A DNA stretch of 64,000 nt from positions 1-64,000 of the forward strand of contig CAJOND010000003.1 of the NCBI GenBank assembly GCA_905236675.1, read 5' to 3'. Positions 42,979 through 52,510 of this stretch are shown piece after piece. The notes beneath the pieces were generated by a model, which saw only the letters and a program-made list of their open reading frames with translations, was not told the DNA's origin and did no database searches. How positions within the stretch are numbered: position 1 is the first letter of the stretch; the number at the start of each line of letters is the position of its first letter. Source of the stretch: Candidatus Rifleibacteriota bacterium (GTDB lineage: Bacteria > Muiribacteriota > Ozemobacteria > Ozemobacterales > Ozemobacteraceae). The position numbers were made by a program, and so were the translations under genes.

Positions 42979-43950
42979 ATGAAAACTTATTCCATAATAA
43001 TTCCACATAAAAATGATATAAAAGGTTTGAAAAGACTTTTAAAAAGTATTTATGAACAAGATAATAGTTTTGAATTTTATAATTTTATAAAAAACTTATC
43101 AGTATTCGTGGTTGACGATTATAGTGATACAAAGAGTATTGACGCAATAAAAGAATTAAACAAGAGATACGCTTTTACTTTTTTTCAAAATAATAGGAAT
43201 AGAAGTGCAGGTGCTTGTAGAAATATTGGTTTATCTAATATAAAAAGCGATTATGTTCTCTTTTCTGATTCTGACGATTTTTTTGTAAAAGATTACTACA
43301 AATTTTTATTAAAATACGATAATTATGATTATGATTTATTGCTCTTTTCTCCCATATCAGTATTGGATGATGATTTAAATAAGAGTTCTGACCGCCATTT
43401 ATTCTATACAAAAATGATAGATGATTATTTAAATGGTAAAGTGGATGAGACTAAACTTCGCTATATGTGGCTAGGACCATGGTCAAAGAGATATAAAGTA
43501 AAGTATTTAAAAGAAAATAATATTACTTTTGATGAAACAATAGCCTCTAACGATGTTATGTTTTCTGTTCAAGCTGGTTATAGAGCCAAAAATATATCGG
43601 CAACTCATGATGTTTTTTATTGTTTAACTAGAAGATATGGGAGCTTGATTTATACTTATTCGTTAGAAGTTCTTAAAGCCAGAGTAAGTGTGGGTATCAG
43701 ATATAAAAATTACTGTGACAGTATAGGTTTTTACAATTATAAAGATCATTGCATTAATCATTTGATGAGAGGCATAATTTTGGGTTTTAAGCCCTTTATG
43801 AAACTTTTATATTTTGCTAAAAGAAAAGGAGTTTTCAAAGACAAAAAATATGTGTTAAAGTTTATTTTTAAAGCGATTGCGGGAAATATAGTAGTGTTTT
43901 TTATAAATAATACAAGAAATCTTTTAAAAATCGAAAAGACCAATAAATAA
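42979..43950 (+). CDS. Glycosyltransferase family 2
   Basis: 323 residues. GT-A fold: 'SIIIPHKNDIKGLKRLLKSI', 'FVVDDYSDT', 'AGACRNIGLSNIKSDYVLFS' and 'DSDDFFV' (metal-binding DxD). Its stop overlaps the start of the Wzy-like gene. Donor and acceptor are unknown. Confidence 0.88.
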   Translation: MKTYSIIIPHKNDIKGLKRLLKSIYEQDNSFEFYNFIKNLSVFVVDDYSDTKSIDAIKELNKRYAFTFFQNNRNRSAGACRNIGLSNIKSDYVLFSDSDDFFVKDYYKFLLKYDNYDYDLLLFSPISVLDDDLNKSSDRHLFYTKMIDDYLNGKVDETKLRYMWLGPWSKRYKVKYLKENNITFDETIASNDVMFSVQAGYRAKNISATHDVFYCLTRRYGSLIYTYSLEVLKARVSVGIRYKNYCDSIGFYNYKDHCINHLMRGIILGFKPFMKLLYFAKRKGVFKDKKYVLKFIFKAIAGNIVVFFINNTRNLLKIEKTNK

Positions 43951-45143
43951 TGATTATTCACTTAAATAGAGACAAGGCAATTTCGACAATGTTATTATTG
44001 TCGATGTTTTTTGTTTCTTTGACTGGAATTGTTTTTGCTTCTCAATATATTTTTACACGTGGTTTGGTTAGTGTTGTTTTTATTCTTTCAAGATTTATTT
44101 TTTTATTTCTAGGATTTTTATTAGTAGCAACAAATAAAATAAATAAAAATTGGCTTTATTTCATTTTTATCTACTTATTTTTAGTGCTTATAAGTGGAGC
44201 AATATTTTACGACAATATTCCCTATGTAACCGTAACAATTCAAAAGTTTATTCCAATGGCTTTTACTACGATTATGATATTTAAAATAAAAAACTATGAG
44301 TTTTTTTTGGATTTATTTTATAAAATTTCCGTTTTTGTAACTTTTATTGTAAGTTCATTTATATTTTATTTACTTAAAAGTGGTAAAATTATTCTATTTG
44401 CATCAGCAGACACTTATATGTTGTTTTCTTATTCAATTTTACCTTTTGCCTGTTGTTTGTTATACTCTTTTTTGAAGAAAAAAAGCATATTTAATTTGAT
44501 TTGTTTTATTGTTTGTTCATTTTTTATGACAATATTTGGTTGTAGAGGTGCTATTCTTTCCTTAATAATTTATTTTATATTGTTATTTTTACAAAAAAAT
44601 ATAATTGAAAGACGATTATTAAGATTAGTTACTTTTTTTTCTTTTGTTTTATTTATATTTGTAATTTTATATTCAAATCTCAAAGATATAAATATGTTTT
44701 TGAGAAATGAATTTGATATTCATTCTAGATTGTTAAAAAAACTATCAACTAGTCAGGATTTAAATTCTACCACTTCTGGAAGGCTGAATATTTATCTAAA
44801 AGTAATAAAACAAATAGAACAAACCCCATTGTCTATAGGGGGGATAAATGGTGATAGTGCTTTAATTGGTGGTTATTGCCATAATATATTTTTAGAATTA
44901 ATTTATGATTTTGGCTTATTAATTGGGTCTACATTTTGTCTTATAATTGTTTGTTTAATATTTAAAACAATATTTTTAACACATGCTAGTGCTTTAAACG
45001 ATTTAATTTTATTATTTTTTGCATTTGGATTTATTAAATTATTGGTCAGTTCATCATTATTTTATGAAACATATATTTGGTGTTGGTTAATACTGGGATT
45101 AAAGAATTGTAAGATTACAAGGAGCATTTTATGTAAAAAGTGA
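43950..45143 (+). CDS. Wzy-like O-antigen/capsule polymerase or ligase
   Basis: 397 residues with about 10-12 hydrophobic segments over the whole length and a large extracytoplasmic loop around 255-300 ('TSGRLNIYLKVIKQIEQTPL', 'GGYCHNIFLELIYDFG'). The 'HNIFLE' pattern is typical of the Wzy_C/O-antigen ligase superfamily. It would polymerise Wzx-flipped repeat units at the outer face of the inner membrane. The polymerase role is favoured because the cluster also has Wzx. Confidence 0.8.
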   Translation: MIIHLNRDKAISTMLLLSMFFVSLTGIVFASQYIFTRGLVSVVFILSRFIFLFLGFLLVATNKINKNWLYFIFIYLFLVLISGAIFYDNIPYVTVTIQKFIPMAFTTIMIFKIKNYEFFLDLFYKISVFVTFIVSSFIFYLLKSGKIILFASADTYMLFSYSILPFACCLLYSFLKKKSIFNLICFIVCSFFMTIFGCRGAILSLIIYFILLFLQKNIIERRLLRLVTFFSFVLFIFVILYSNLKDINMFLRNEFDIHSRLLKKLSTSQDLNSTTSGRLNIYLKVIKQIEQTPLSIGGINGDSALIGGYCHNIFLELIYDFGLLIGSTFCLIIVCLIFKTIFLTHASALNDLILLFFAFGFIKLLVSSSLFYETYIWCWLILGLKNCKITRSILCKK

Positions 45144-45204
45144 AAATTTTTTGAGCTTTATGATTTTTAATTATCTTGTAATATAATAAAGGAAAGATTT
45201 TAAC

Positions 45205-46434
45205 TTGAAAATTCTTATTTTAACAAATAATTATTATCCATTAAAAAATGCTAATGAATTATGTGTTTACAATATAATTCAACAAATAGAAAATGCAAGT
45301 TTCTATATAGTTTCATTAAGTGAAAAAGAAGAAACTATTAAAATAGATAATTCTACTATTTTTTGCTTAGATAAACATAGGTTAAAAAGAAAAATTAGTA
45401 ATATTTATTTACAAATTCTTTGTGAACTTCCATTTAGAATATTGAGCTTAATATATAGACCAGTATTAAAAAGAAGAATCGTTAATGAATATATAAAAAA
45501 GTCAGATGAGATAATTAAACAATTTCATCCTGATGCTATCATTGCTGTTGTCAATCCTATTAATAGTCTTGAAGCTGCTTATATTCTAAAGAAAAAATAT
45601 CCTAAGATTAAATTTGTCATATATGATATTGACTCTTTATCTAACTGTAATTTCGGAATATTAGAAAATTTTCCAATTATAAAAAATTTATATTTAAAAT
45701 CAGCGAAAAAATATGAAAATAAAGTTTTTTCTATCGCTGATTTGATTATACATTTTAATTGTCATAAATCGCATTTTAATGAAGATTTTTACAAGAAATT
45801 TTTACATAAAACCTTATTTCTTGGAGTCCCTGTATTGAATTTATTTAAATCTTTTAAGGAGAACACTAATAAAGATTTTATATATTCTGGTAGATTTTAT
45901 GGACAATTAAGAGATCCAAAAATTTTAATTAATATTTTTGAAAAGGTTTTTGAAAGAACAAATTCTAAGCTTCACATATATACAAATGGTGATTATGTAA
46001 TAAATATACCAAAAGCATTAAATGTTAAGCATAGTGATTGTGCAAAAAATATTCTTGTACATAATTATGTTGAGCAGAAGGAATTAAATAAAATAACAGA
46101 TAAAATAGGTTTTTTGGTTAGTCTTGGAAATAGTTATACTGATATGTTTCCGTCAAAAATTATTTCCTATGTTGGAAGTTTGAAACCTATCATCCATATT
46201 TATCAAACACCAGATGATCCTGTTATAGAATTTTTAAAAAAATATCCTGATGCTTTATTGATTAATTCGAAAGATAGTCTGGAAATAAATTCCAATAAAA
46301 TTATAGAATTTGTTAATTCTGAAAGACCTGTTATTGAACCAGAATTTATAAAAGAGATTTATAAAGAAAATTTGCCAGAATACAGCGCAAATGAAATCAT
46401 GAGTTTTTTGAATATGAATAAAAATAGTAGGTAG
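45205..46434 (+). CDS. Glycosyltransferase, GT-B type
   Basis: 409 residues from a TTG start at 45205 with AAGGA about 11 bases upstream; no good ATG alternative exists. N-terminal 'MKILILTNNYYPLKNANELC' and central 'DFIYSGRFYGQLRDPKILIN' are of GT4-like type. The C-terminal half is less conserved. It likely adds one sugar of the repeat unit. Confidence 0.75.
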   Translation: MKILILTNNYYPLKNANELCVYNIIQQIENASFYIVSLSEKEETIKIDNSTIFCLDKHRLKRKISNIYLQILCELPFRILSLIYRPVLKRRIVNEYIKKSDEIIKQFHPDAIIAVVNPINSLEAAYILKKKYPKIKFVIYDIDSLSNCNFGILENFPIIKNLYLKSAKKYENKVFSIADLIIHFNCHKSHFNEDFYKKFLHKTLFLGVPVLNLFKSFKENTNKDFIYSGRFYGQLRDPKILINIFEKVFERTNSKLHIYTNGDYVINIPKALNVKHSDCAKNILVHNYVEQKELNKITDKIGFLVSLGNSYTDMFPSKIISYVGSLKPIIHIYQTPDDPVIEFLKKYPDALLINSKDSLEINSNKIIEFVNSERPVIEPEFIKEIYKENLPEYSANEIMSFLNMNKNSR

Positions 46435-46436
46435 CA

Positions 46437-47480
46437 ATGAATACAAATATATTTAAGAACAAAACATTAATGATAACAGGTGGTACAGGTTCGTTTGGAA
46501 ATGCTGTTTTGAACAGATTTCTAAAGACTGATATAGGAGAAATTCGTATTCTCTCTAGGGATGAAAAAAAACAGGACGATATGAGACACAAATTTCAGGC
46601 TAAGTTTCCTGAATTTGCTAATAAAATCAGTTTTTATATTGGCGATGTTCGTGATTTGCAGTCTGTAAAAAATGCAATGCATGGGGTAGATTATATATTT
46701 CATGCTGCTGCCTTGAAGCAGGTTCCTTCCTGTGAATTTTTCCCAATCGAAGCTGTAAAAACAAATGTTTTAGGTACAGAAAATGTTTTGACTGCTGCTA
46801 TTGATGAAGGGGTTAAAACAGTTGTCTGTCTTTCTACTGATAAAGCAGCTTACCCAGTAAATGCAATGGGTACATCAAAAGCAATGATGGAAAAGGTTAT
46901 TGTTGCCAAGAGCAGAACGACAGATAAAACTAAAATTTGTTGCACTCGTTACGGAAACGTAATGTGTTCTAGAGGTTCTGTAATACCTCTTTGGATAGAT
47001 CAGGTAAAAAATGGTAATCCAATTACTATAACAGATGGGAGTATGACACGTTTCATTATGTCTCTAGATGAAGCTGTTGATTTGGTGCTATTTGCTTTTG
47101 AAAAAGGTGAAACTGGAGACATTCTTGTCCAAAAAGCACCTTCTTGCTCAATTAAGACTCAAGCAGAAGCTGTTTGCGAACTTTTTGGGGCTGATAAAAA
47201 CTTAATAAAGACTATTGGCATACGTCATGGAGAAAAGATGTATGAAACTTTATTAACTAATGAAGAATGTGCTCATGCTATAGATTTGGGAAATTTCTAC
47301 AGAGTTCCCTGTGATAAACGAGGATTGAACTATGATAAATACTTCAATCAAGGAGATGCTAATCGTAATAAGTTAAAGGAATTTAATAGCAATAATACTC
47401 AACTTCTTGATGTTGATCAGGTGAAAGAAAAATTACTTTCATTAAAATATATAAGAGATGAATTGGGGTTAAAATCGTGA
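46437..47480 (+). CDS. capE: UDP-GlcNAc 4,6-dehydratase/5-epimerase (CapE/WbjB/FnlA type)
   Basis: 347 residues. Rossmann 'MITGGTGSFGNAVLNRF', 'RILSRDEKKQDDMRHKF', 'AALKQVPSCEFFPIEAVKTN' and 'STDKAAYPVNAMGTSKAMME' are the hallmark segments of the inverting dehydratases. It converts UDP-GlcNAc to UDP-2-acetamido-2,6-dideoxy-β-L-arabino-hexos-4-ulose, the first step towards N-acetyl-L-fucosamine. The CapF gene overlaps its stop by 4 bp, confirming the pathway. Confidence 0.92.
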   Translation: MNTNIFKNKTLMITGGTGSFGNAVLNRFLKTDIGEIRILSRDEKKQDDMRHKFQAKFPEFANKISFYIGDVRDLQSVKNAMHGVDYIFHAAALKQVPSCEFFPIEAVKTNVLGTENVLTAAIDEGVKTVVCLSTDKAAYPVNAMGTSKAMMEKVIVAKSRTTDKTKICCTRYGNVMCSRGSVIPLWIDQVKNGNPITITDGSMTRFIMSLDEAVDLVLFAFEKGETGDILVQKAPSCSIKTQAEAVCELFGADKNLIKTIGIRHGEKMYETLLTNEECAHAIDLGNFYRVPCDKRGLNYDKYFNQGDANRNKLKEFNSNNTQLLDVDQVKEKLLSLKYIRDELGLKS

Positions 47481-48679
47481 ATATACTTATTACTGGAGCT
47501 TATGGGTTTGTTGGAAGAAACCTTACTGCTGCACTTAAAAATGTTATGGAGAATAAAGATAAGAGCCGTCATGGTTTAAAAATTGGTGACATCTATCTTT
47601 ACGATATCAATTCTTCAGATGAACTCTTAGAAAGAGCTTGTCAGAACGTGGATTTTGTATTCAATCTTGCTGGAGTGAATAGACCGCAAAACAATGAAGA
47701 ATTTATGAAAGGTAATTTTGGTTTTGCTTCTAGGCTTCTTAATACACTGAAAAAACATAATAATAAGTGTCCTGTAATGTTCTCTAGCTCAATTCAAGCT
47801 AGTCTTGTTGGTCGTTTTGAAAACAGCGAATATGGAAAGAGCAAAAAAGCTGGTGAAGAGTTATTTTTTGAATATGGGAAAGAAACAGATGCTAAGGTTC
47901 TTGTTTATCGTTTTCAAAACCTTTTCGGGAAATGGGGTAAACCTAATTACAATTCTGTAGTCGCAACATTCTGTAATAATATGGCAAACGATTTGCCAAT
48001 CCAGGTAAATGACCCCAATACAGAACTTGAACTTGTCTATATAGACGATTTAGTTGACGAGATGATTTGTGCGTTAGAAGAAAAAGAGCATAGATGTGAA
48101 TTTAATGGTGTTGAACCTGTTGCTGATTCAAATGGCAAATATTGTTACGTTCCTGTTTCACATAAAGTGACTTTAGGTGAGATCGTCAGACTTCTTGAAA
48201 CTTTCAAGAATCAACCAAAAACATTACAGATTCCAGAAATTCCAGATGGAAGTTTTGCCAAGAAACTTCTTTCAACATATCTGTCTTATTTGCCAAAAGA
48301 AAAAGCTATTTTCCCTTTAAAAATGAATGTTGACGAAAGAGGTAGTTTCACTGAACTTTTGCGTTCAGATAAAAGTGGGCAGGTTTCCATCAATATTTCT
48401 AAACCAGGAATTACCAAAGGTCAACATTGGCACAGTTCTAAATGGGAATTCTTTATTGTTGTTTCAGGTCATGGTCTAATTCAGATGAGAAAAATTGATA
48501 CTGACGAAGTTATCAACTTCGAAGTCAGTGGTGACAAAATTGAAGCTGTATATATGCTTCCTGGTTACACCCATAACATTATTAATCTTTCGAAAACTGA
48601 AAATCTCGTGACGGTAATGTGGGCTAATGAAAGCTTTAAGCCTGAAAAGCCTGATACTTTCTTCGAAGAAGTAGAATAA
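47477..48679 (+). CDS. capF: Bifunctional epimerase/reductase with C-terminal cupin (CapF/WbjC/FnlB type)
   Basis: 400 residues. SDR domain ('ILITGAYGFVGRNLTAALKN', 'FNLAGVNRPQNNEEF') then a cupin from about 280 ('ERGSFTELLRSDKSGQVS', 'GITKGQHWHSSKWEFFIVV'). CapF epimerises C3 in the cupin and reduces C4 in the SDR domain, giving UDP-2-acetamido-2,6-dideoxy-L-talose. The usual third gene, the C2-epimerase CapG/WbjD, is not present next to it or elsewhere in the window. Confidence 0.92.
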   Translation: MNILITGAYGFVGRNLTAALKNVMENKDKSRHGLKIGDIYLYDINSSDELLERACQNVDFVFNLAGVNRPQNNEEFMKGNFGFASRLLNTLKKHNNKCPVMFSSSIQASLVGRFENSEYGKSKKAGEELFFEYGKETDAKVLVYRFQNLFGKWGKPNYNSVVATFCNNMANDLPIQVNDPNTELELVYIDDLVDEMICALEEKEHRCEFNGVEPVADSNGKYCYVPVSHKVTLGEIVRLLETFKNQPKTLQIPEIPDGSFAKKLLSTYLSYLPKEKAIFPLKMNVDERGSFTELLRSDKSGQVSINISKPGITKGQHWHSSKWEFFIVVSGHGLIQMRKIDTDEVINFEVSGDKIEAVYMLPGYTHNIINLSKTENLVTVMWANESFKPEKPDTFFEEVE

Positions 48680-48703
48680 TTCTTACAATGATTGGAGTTA
48701 TAT

Positions 48704-49840
48704 ATGAAAATAGTAACGTTTTATTTACCACAATACTATACTTTTCCAGAAAATGATAAATGGTGGGGAAAAGGTTTTACTGAATGGACAAATGTAAAAA
48801 AATCAAAACCATTATTTAAGAATCATTATCAGCCAACAGTACCTTTAAATGAAAATTACTATTGTTTAGATGATATTAATACAATGAAATGGCAAGCAGA
48901 ATTAGCTAAAAAATATGGAATTTATGGTTTTTGTTTTTATCATTATTGGTTTGGAGAAGGAAGACAACTCATGCAAAAGCCTGTGGAGGCTTGGTTAGAA
49001 CATAAGGAAATCAATTTTCCATTTTGTTTATGTTGGGCTAATCATAATTGGAGTCGTACTTGGGTTGGTGGTGATAAAGATATTTTGATGGATATGAGAT
49101 ATGGGGATGAAAATGAGTGGGAAAAGCATTTCCATTATTTATTACAATTTTTTAAAGATAAAAGATATATATACATAAATAATAAGCCAGTTTTAGTAAT
49201 TTACTTGCCTCAAAAAATAAGTTGTTTACAAAAGATGTTGTTATATTTTAAAAAGCGAGCGATTGAAAGTGGTTTAAATGGGTTGACTATAATATCGCAA
49301 AATTTTATCTATTCAGATAAAACACGTAATACAGATGAATTATTGGATTATAGAATAAATTATGAACCAAATAGAATTAGAGCAGAAGGTATTTTGAATA
49401 ATATAAAGAATGAATTATTGTGGTCTGTTGATTTATTGAAGTATAGGTTTAAAGGTATTATAAAAAGCTATACAAAAGGAAAATTATTCCATGTAAGAAC
49501 TCATAATTATGACTTAGCTTGGAAATGTATGTTAAAAAGGAAAGTCATTGATAAAAAAGAGATTGCTGGTGCATTTGTAAAATGTGATGTTACTCCTAGA
49601 AGACAGGATAGGGCTATCATATTTAGGGGTGCTAGCCCTAATAAATTTGAACATTATATGAATTTATTGATAAAAAAAGTTGAAAGTGAATTCTCAACAG
49701 ATTGGATTTTTGTTAGTGCTTGGAATGAGTGGGGTGAGGGTATGTATTTAGAACCTGATGAAAAATACAAATATGGTTATTTAGAAGCAATAAAACAAGC
49801 ATTGGAAGAAAACAATGAATTCCCAACTTGGAATGATTAA
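48704..49840 (+). CDS. WbsX-like (GH99-like) polysaccharide biosynthesis protein
   Basis: 378 residues from ATG 48704 with GGAG upstream. 'FYLPQYYTFPENDKWWGKGF', 'TEWTNVKKSKPLFKNHYQP', 'YGFCFYHYWF', 'WANHNWSRTWVG' and 'SAWNEWGEGMYLEPD' define the Glyco_tran_WbsX family. It is common in O-antigen and capsule loci. The family is related to glycoside hydrolase family 99, but its reaction is not established. Confidence 0.9.
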   Translation: MKIVTFYLPQYYTFPENDKWWGKGFTEWTNVKKSKPLFKNHYQPTVPLNENYYCLDDINTMKWQAELAKKYGIYGFCFYHYWFGEGRQLMQKPVEAWLEHKEINFPFCLCWANHNWSRTWVGGDKDILMDMRYGDENEWEKHFHYLLQFFKDKRYIYINNKPVLVIYLPQKISCLQKMLLYFKKRAIESGLNGLTIISQNFIYSDKTRNTDELLDYRINYEPNRIRAEGILNNIKNELLWSVDLLKYRFKGIIKSYTKGKLFHVRTHNYDLAWKCMLKRKVIDKKEIAGAFVKCDVTPRRQDRAIIFRGASPNKFEHYMNLLIKKVESEFSTDWIFVSAWNEWGEGMYLEPDEKYKYGYLEAIKQALEENNEFPTWND

Positions 49841-49842
49841 CA

Positions 49843-50496
49843 ATGAAAAAGCATTTATTTAAATTGATAGATTTCGTTTCAATTCTGTTGAAGCCAATTT
49901 TGAACATTAGAACTATGAATTTATTTCGACATATTAAAAATAGGCTTATTTGGAATAGTTATAAATCAAATTTGAAAAAAATATGTAAGAGTTCTAATTG
50001 TGGAAATAATTTAAAAATTCATGGTCATGAATATATAGAAATAGGCGATAATTTTAGCGGTGGAAATAATCTTACATTAGAATGTTGGGATTCATATAGA
50101 AACAGTGGAAAAATATATAAGCCAGAGTTGATTATTGGAAATAATGTAACTTTTACTTCTGATACCCAGATTTCATGTTTAGATAAAGTTGTAATAGGCG
50201 ATAACTGCTTGTTTGGCAGATATGTTTATGTTTCAGACAACACTCATGGAAAAGGCGATTACTCTGATTTGGATATCCCACCTATTGAAAGAGAATTGTC
50301 GTCAAAAGGACCAGTCATTATTGGCAAGAATGTCTGGATAGGTCGCTGTTCAACTATTCTTTCAGGTGTGACCATTGGCGATAACGCAATAATAGGTGCA
50401 AATTCTCTCGTAAACAAAGATGTTCCCGCTAATGCTGTTGTTGCTGGTGTGCCAGCTAGAGTAATTAAGATAGTTGAATCTGATTATTTAGGTTGA
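49843..50496 (+). CDS. Left-handed β-helix acyltransferase (WbbJ/maltose acetyltransferase-like)
   Basis: 217 residues. Hexapeptide repeats span about 55-205; 'SDNTHGKGDYSD' supplies the active-site His, and the end 'VVAGVPARVIKI' is typical. It acetylates a sugar, either in the nucleotide-linked form or in the lipid-linked repeat unit. It starts 2 bp after the WbsX-like gene's stop. Confidence 0.87.
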   Translation: MKKHLFKLIDFVSILLKPILNIRTMNLFRHIKNRLIWNSYKSNLKKICKSSNCGNNLKIHGHEYIEIGDNFSGGNNLTLECWDSYRNSGKIYKPELIIGNNVTFTSDTQISCLDKVVIGDNCLFGRYVYVSDNTHGKGDYSDLDIPPIERELSSKGPVIIGKNVWIGRCSTILSGVTIGDNAIIGANSLVNKDVPANAVVAGVPARVIKIVESDYLG

Positions 50497-50512
50497 GTTG
50501 GAGTTAATAAAT

Positions 50513-50935
50513 ATGTCTAAAATTAATGCTGAAGATAAATTAAGAATCATCAATTTGCCAAAAATTTTGGACAGGCGTGGAAACCTGTCTATCATTGAAG
50601 AAATGAAGAACATCCCTTTTGAGATAAAAAGGTCGTTTTGGATATATGACGTTCCAGGTGGTGAAACCCGTGGTGGCCATGCCTATAAAGAAACTCAGGA
50701 ATTTATAGTTGCTCTGTCTGGCAGTTTTGATGTTGTAATTGATGATGGGAAAACAAAGCAGACTTTCTCGTTGAATCGCTCATACTATGGTCTTTATGTT
50801 CCAAAGCTTATGTGGAGGCAGATGATTAACTTTTCTACAAACTCGCTGGCTTTAGTTGTTGCTTCTACTGAATACAAAGCTGACGACTACATTCGAGATT
50901 ATTCTGAATTTTTGAGGGTTAAAAACAATGAGTAA
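50513..50935 (+). CDS. FdtA/QdtA-family cupin (dTDP-4-keto-6-deoxyglucose 3,4-ketoisomerase-like), altered active site
   Basis: 140 residues from ATG 50513 (GGAG upstream). WxcM-like cupin: 'LDRRGNLSIIEEMKNIPF', 'YDVPGGETRGGHAYKETQEF', 'VLNRSYYGLYVP'-type region. FdtA-type enzymes have HAHK where this one has HAYK, so one of the two neighbouring His residues is Tyr. It may be catalytically different or act with its paralogue encoded next, which it overlaps by 8 bp. Confidence 0.82.
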   Translation: MSKINAEDKLRIINLPKILDRRGNLSIIEEMKNIPFEIKRSFWIYDVPGGETRGGHAYKETQEFIVALSGSFDVVIDDGKTKQTFSLNRSYYGLYVPKLMWRQMINFSTNSLALVVASTEYKADDYIRDYSEFLRVKNNE

Positions 50936-51347
50936 TAAACAATCTGTTTATAACTGCTCTTTTATTGAATTACCAAAGGTGCTTGATAATTCTGGAAATC
51001 TGACAGCTGTTGAAAACTTTAAAAATATTCCTTTTCATGTAAAAAGAATATTTTACAGCTATGACATTCCTGGTGGCGAAGCTAGAGGTGCTCACGCACA
51101 TAAAAGATGCCATCAGTTTTTGATTGCTGGAAGTGGAAGTTTTGAAGTTGCTCTAGATGATGGGATTAACAAACGGACTGTTATGCTTAACAGACCTTTT
51201 TATGGGCTTCATATCCCACCTGGTATTTGGGCGGCAGAGCAAGGCTTTTCATCAGGCTCTATATGTTTGGTTCTTGCAAGTGAGCTTTATGAAGAAGAGG
51301 ATTACATTCGTGACTATGATGAGTTCAAGGCTTTTTGCCAGGCATAA
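50928..51347 (+). CDS. FdtA/QdtA-family dTDP-4-keto-6-deoxyglucose 3,4-ketoisomerase
   Basis: 139 residues. Same cupin family as the preceding gene but with the complete '[16 protein letters not shown]' motif and '[16 protein letters not shown]'. It converts dTDP-4-keto-6-deoxyglucose to the 3-keto isomer, which the FdtB-like aminotransferase that follows uses. FdtA (galacto) and QdtA (gluco) cannot be separated by eye. The stop codon lies at the edge of a dispersed palindromic repeat. Confidence 0.87.
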   Translation: MSNKQSVYNCSFIELPKVLDNSGNLTAVENFKNIPFHVKRIFYSYDIPGGEARGAHAHKRCHQFLIAGSGSFEVALDDGINKRTVMLNRPFYGLHIPPGIWAAEQGFSSGSICLVLASELYEEEDYIRDYDEFKAFCQA

Positions 51348-51379
51348 TTGCCATGACTTCTATGAAGTCTCGCAATGAC
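51346..51379. repeat. Dispersed palindromic repeat (CATTGCGAG type), copy 2
   Basis: ATTGCCATGACTTCTATGAA GTCTCGCAATGACA; the reverse complement resembles 33327-33360. It begins at the stop codon of the ketoisomerase gene and ends before the next gene's ribosome-binding site. Confidence 0.65.
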
Positions 51380-51403
51380 AGTATACTTAAAGGAAACGAT
51401 AAA

Positions 51404-52510
51404 ATGATAAAATTCTTAGATTTATATAAAGTAAATGAACTTCACAGAGCTGAAATTGACGAAGCTATAAAACGAGTCTTAGATTCAGGCTGGTATTTAT
51501 TAGGCAAGGAAGTGGAAGCTTTTGAAAAAGAATTTGCAGATTTCTGCGGTGTAAAATATTGTATTGGAGTAGCTAACGGTCTAGATGCTTTAACTTTGAT
51601 TTTCAGGGCATATAAAGAGCTTGGCAAATTAAAAGAAGACGATGAAGTCATTGTTCCAGCCAATACTTACATTGCGTCAATTCTTTCTGTAACAGCTAAC
51701 AATCTTAAACCTATTTTAGTTGAACCTGATATAAATACTTATCTCATAGACCCAAAAGAAATTGAAAAGGCTATTACCACAAAAACAAAGGCTATTCTTC
51801 CTGTGCATCTTTATGGAAGACTTTGCGATATGGAAGCAATTAATGCAATAGCTAAGAAACATAATCTTCTTGTTGTTGAAGACTCTGCTCAGGCTCATGG
51901 AGCTATAAAAAACGGCACAAAAGCTGGTGCTTTTGGGAATGCAAGTGGTTTCAGTTTCTATCCTGGCAAAAACCTTGGCTGTCTTGGCGATGGTGGTTGT
52001 GTGACTACAAATGATGAAGACCTTGCAAATGCTGTTAAGGCTCTTCATAACTATGGAAGTCATAAGAAATATCACAACATTTATAAGGGTTTGAACAGCC
52101 GTTTAGATGAAATTCAGGCAACTGTTCTTCGTGTAAAGTTGAAATATCTCGATGAAGAAAATCAGAAAAGAAGAGAAATAGCAAAATATTTCTGTGAAAA
52201 CATGAAGAATCCGCTCATTACTTTGCCGTTGCTAGGTGACAAAGACGAAATATGGCACGTATTCACTGTTAGAGTTAAAAACAGAGATAACTTTCAAAAG
52301 TATCTTACAGATAAAGGCATACAGACGATTATTCATTATCCTATCCCACCCCACAAGCAAGAAGCCTATAAAGAATGGAATCATCTTTCTTTCCCAATTA
52401 CCGAGCAGATTCACAACGAGATTATCAGTCTGCCAATCAGCCAGGTTATTACTGATGATGAAGCAAAAACGGTTGTCAAAATAGTAAATGAATATGGGGG
52501 CGACAAATGA
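51404..52510 (+). CDS. DegT/DnrJ/EryC1-family nucleotide-sugar aminotransferase (FdtB/QdtB-like)
   Basis: 368 residues from ATG 51404 (AAAGGA upstream; an earlier in-frame ATG at 51353 lies inside the repeat). PLP-dependent fold: '[20 protein letters not shown]', '[15 protein letters not shown]', '[11 protein letters not shown]' and the PLP Lys in '[16 protein letters not shown]'. With the FdtA-like gene before it and an acetyltransferase after, it most likely forms a 3-amino-3,6-dideoxyhexose (Fuc3N or Qui3N) on dTDP. Confidence 0.92.
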   Translation: MIKFLDLYKVNELHRAEIDEAIKRVLDSGWYLLGKEVEAFEKEFADFCGVKYCIGVANGLDALTLIFRAYKELGKLKEDDEVIVPANTYIASILSVTANNLKPILVEPDINTYLIDPKEIEKAITTKTKAILPVHLYGRLCDMEAINAIAKKHNLLVVEDSAQAHGAIKNGTKAGAFGNASGFSFYPGKNLGCLGDGGCVTTNDEDLANAVKALHNYGSHKKYHNIYKGLNSRLDEIQATVLRVKLKYLDEENQKRREIAKYFCENMKNPLITLPLLGDKDEIWHVFTVRVKNRDNFQKYLTDKGIQTIIHYPIPPHKQEAYKEWNHLSFPITEQIHNEIISLPISQVITDDEAKTVVKIVNEYGGDK

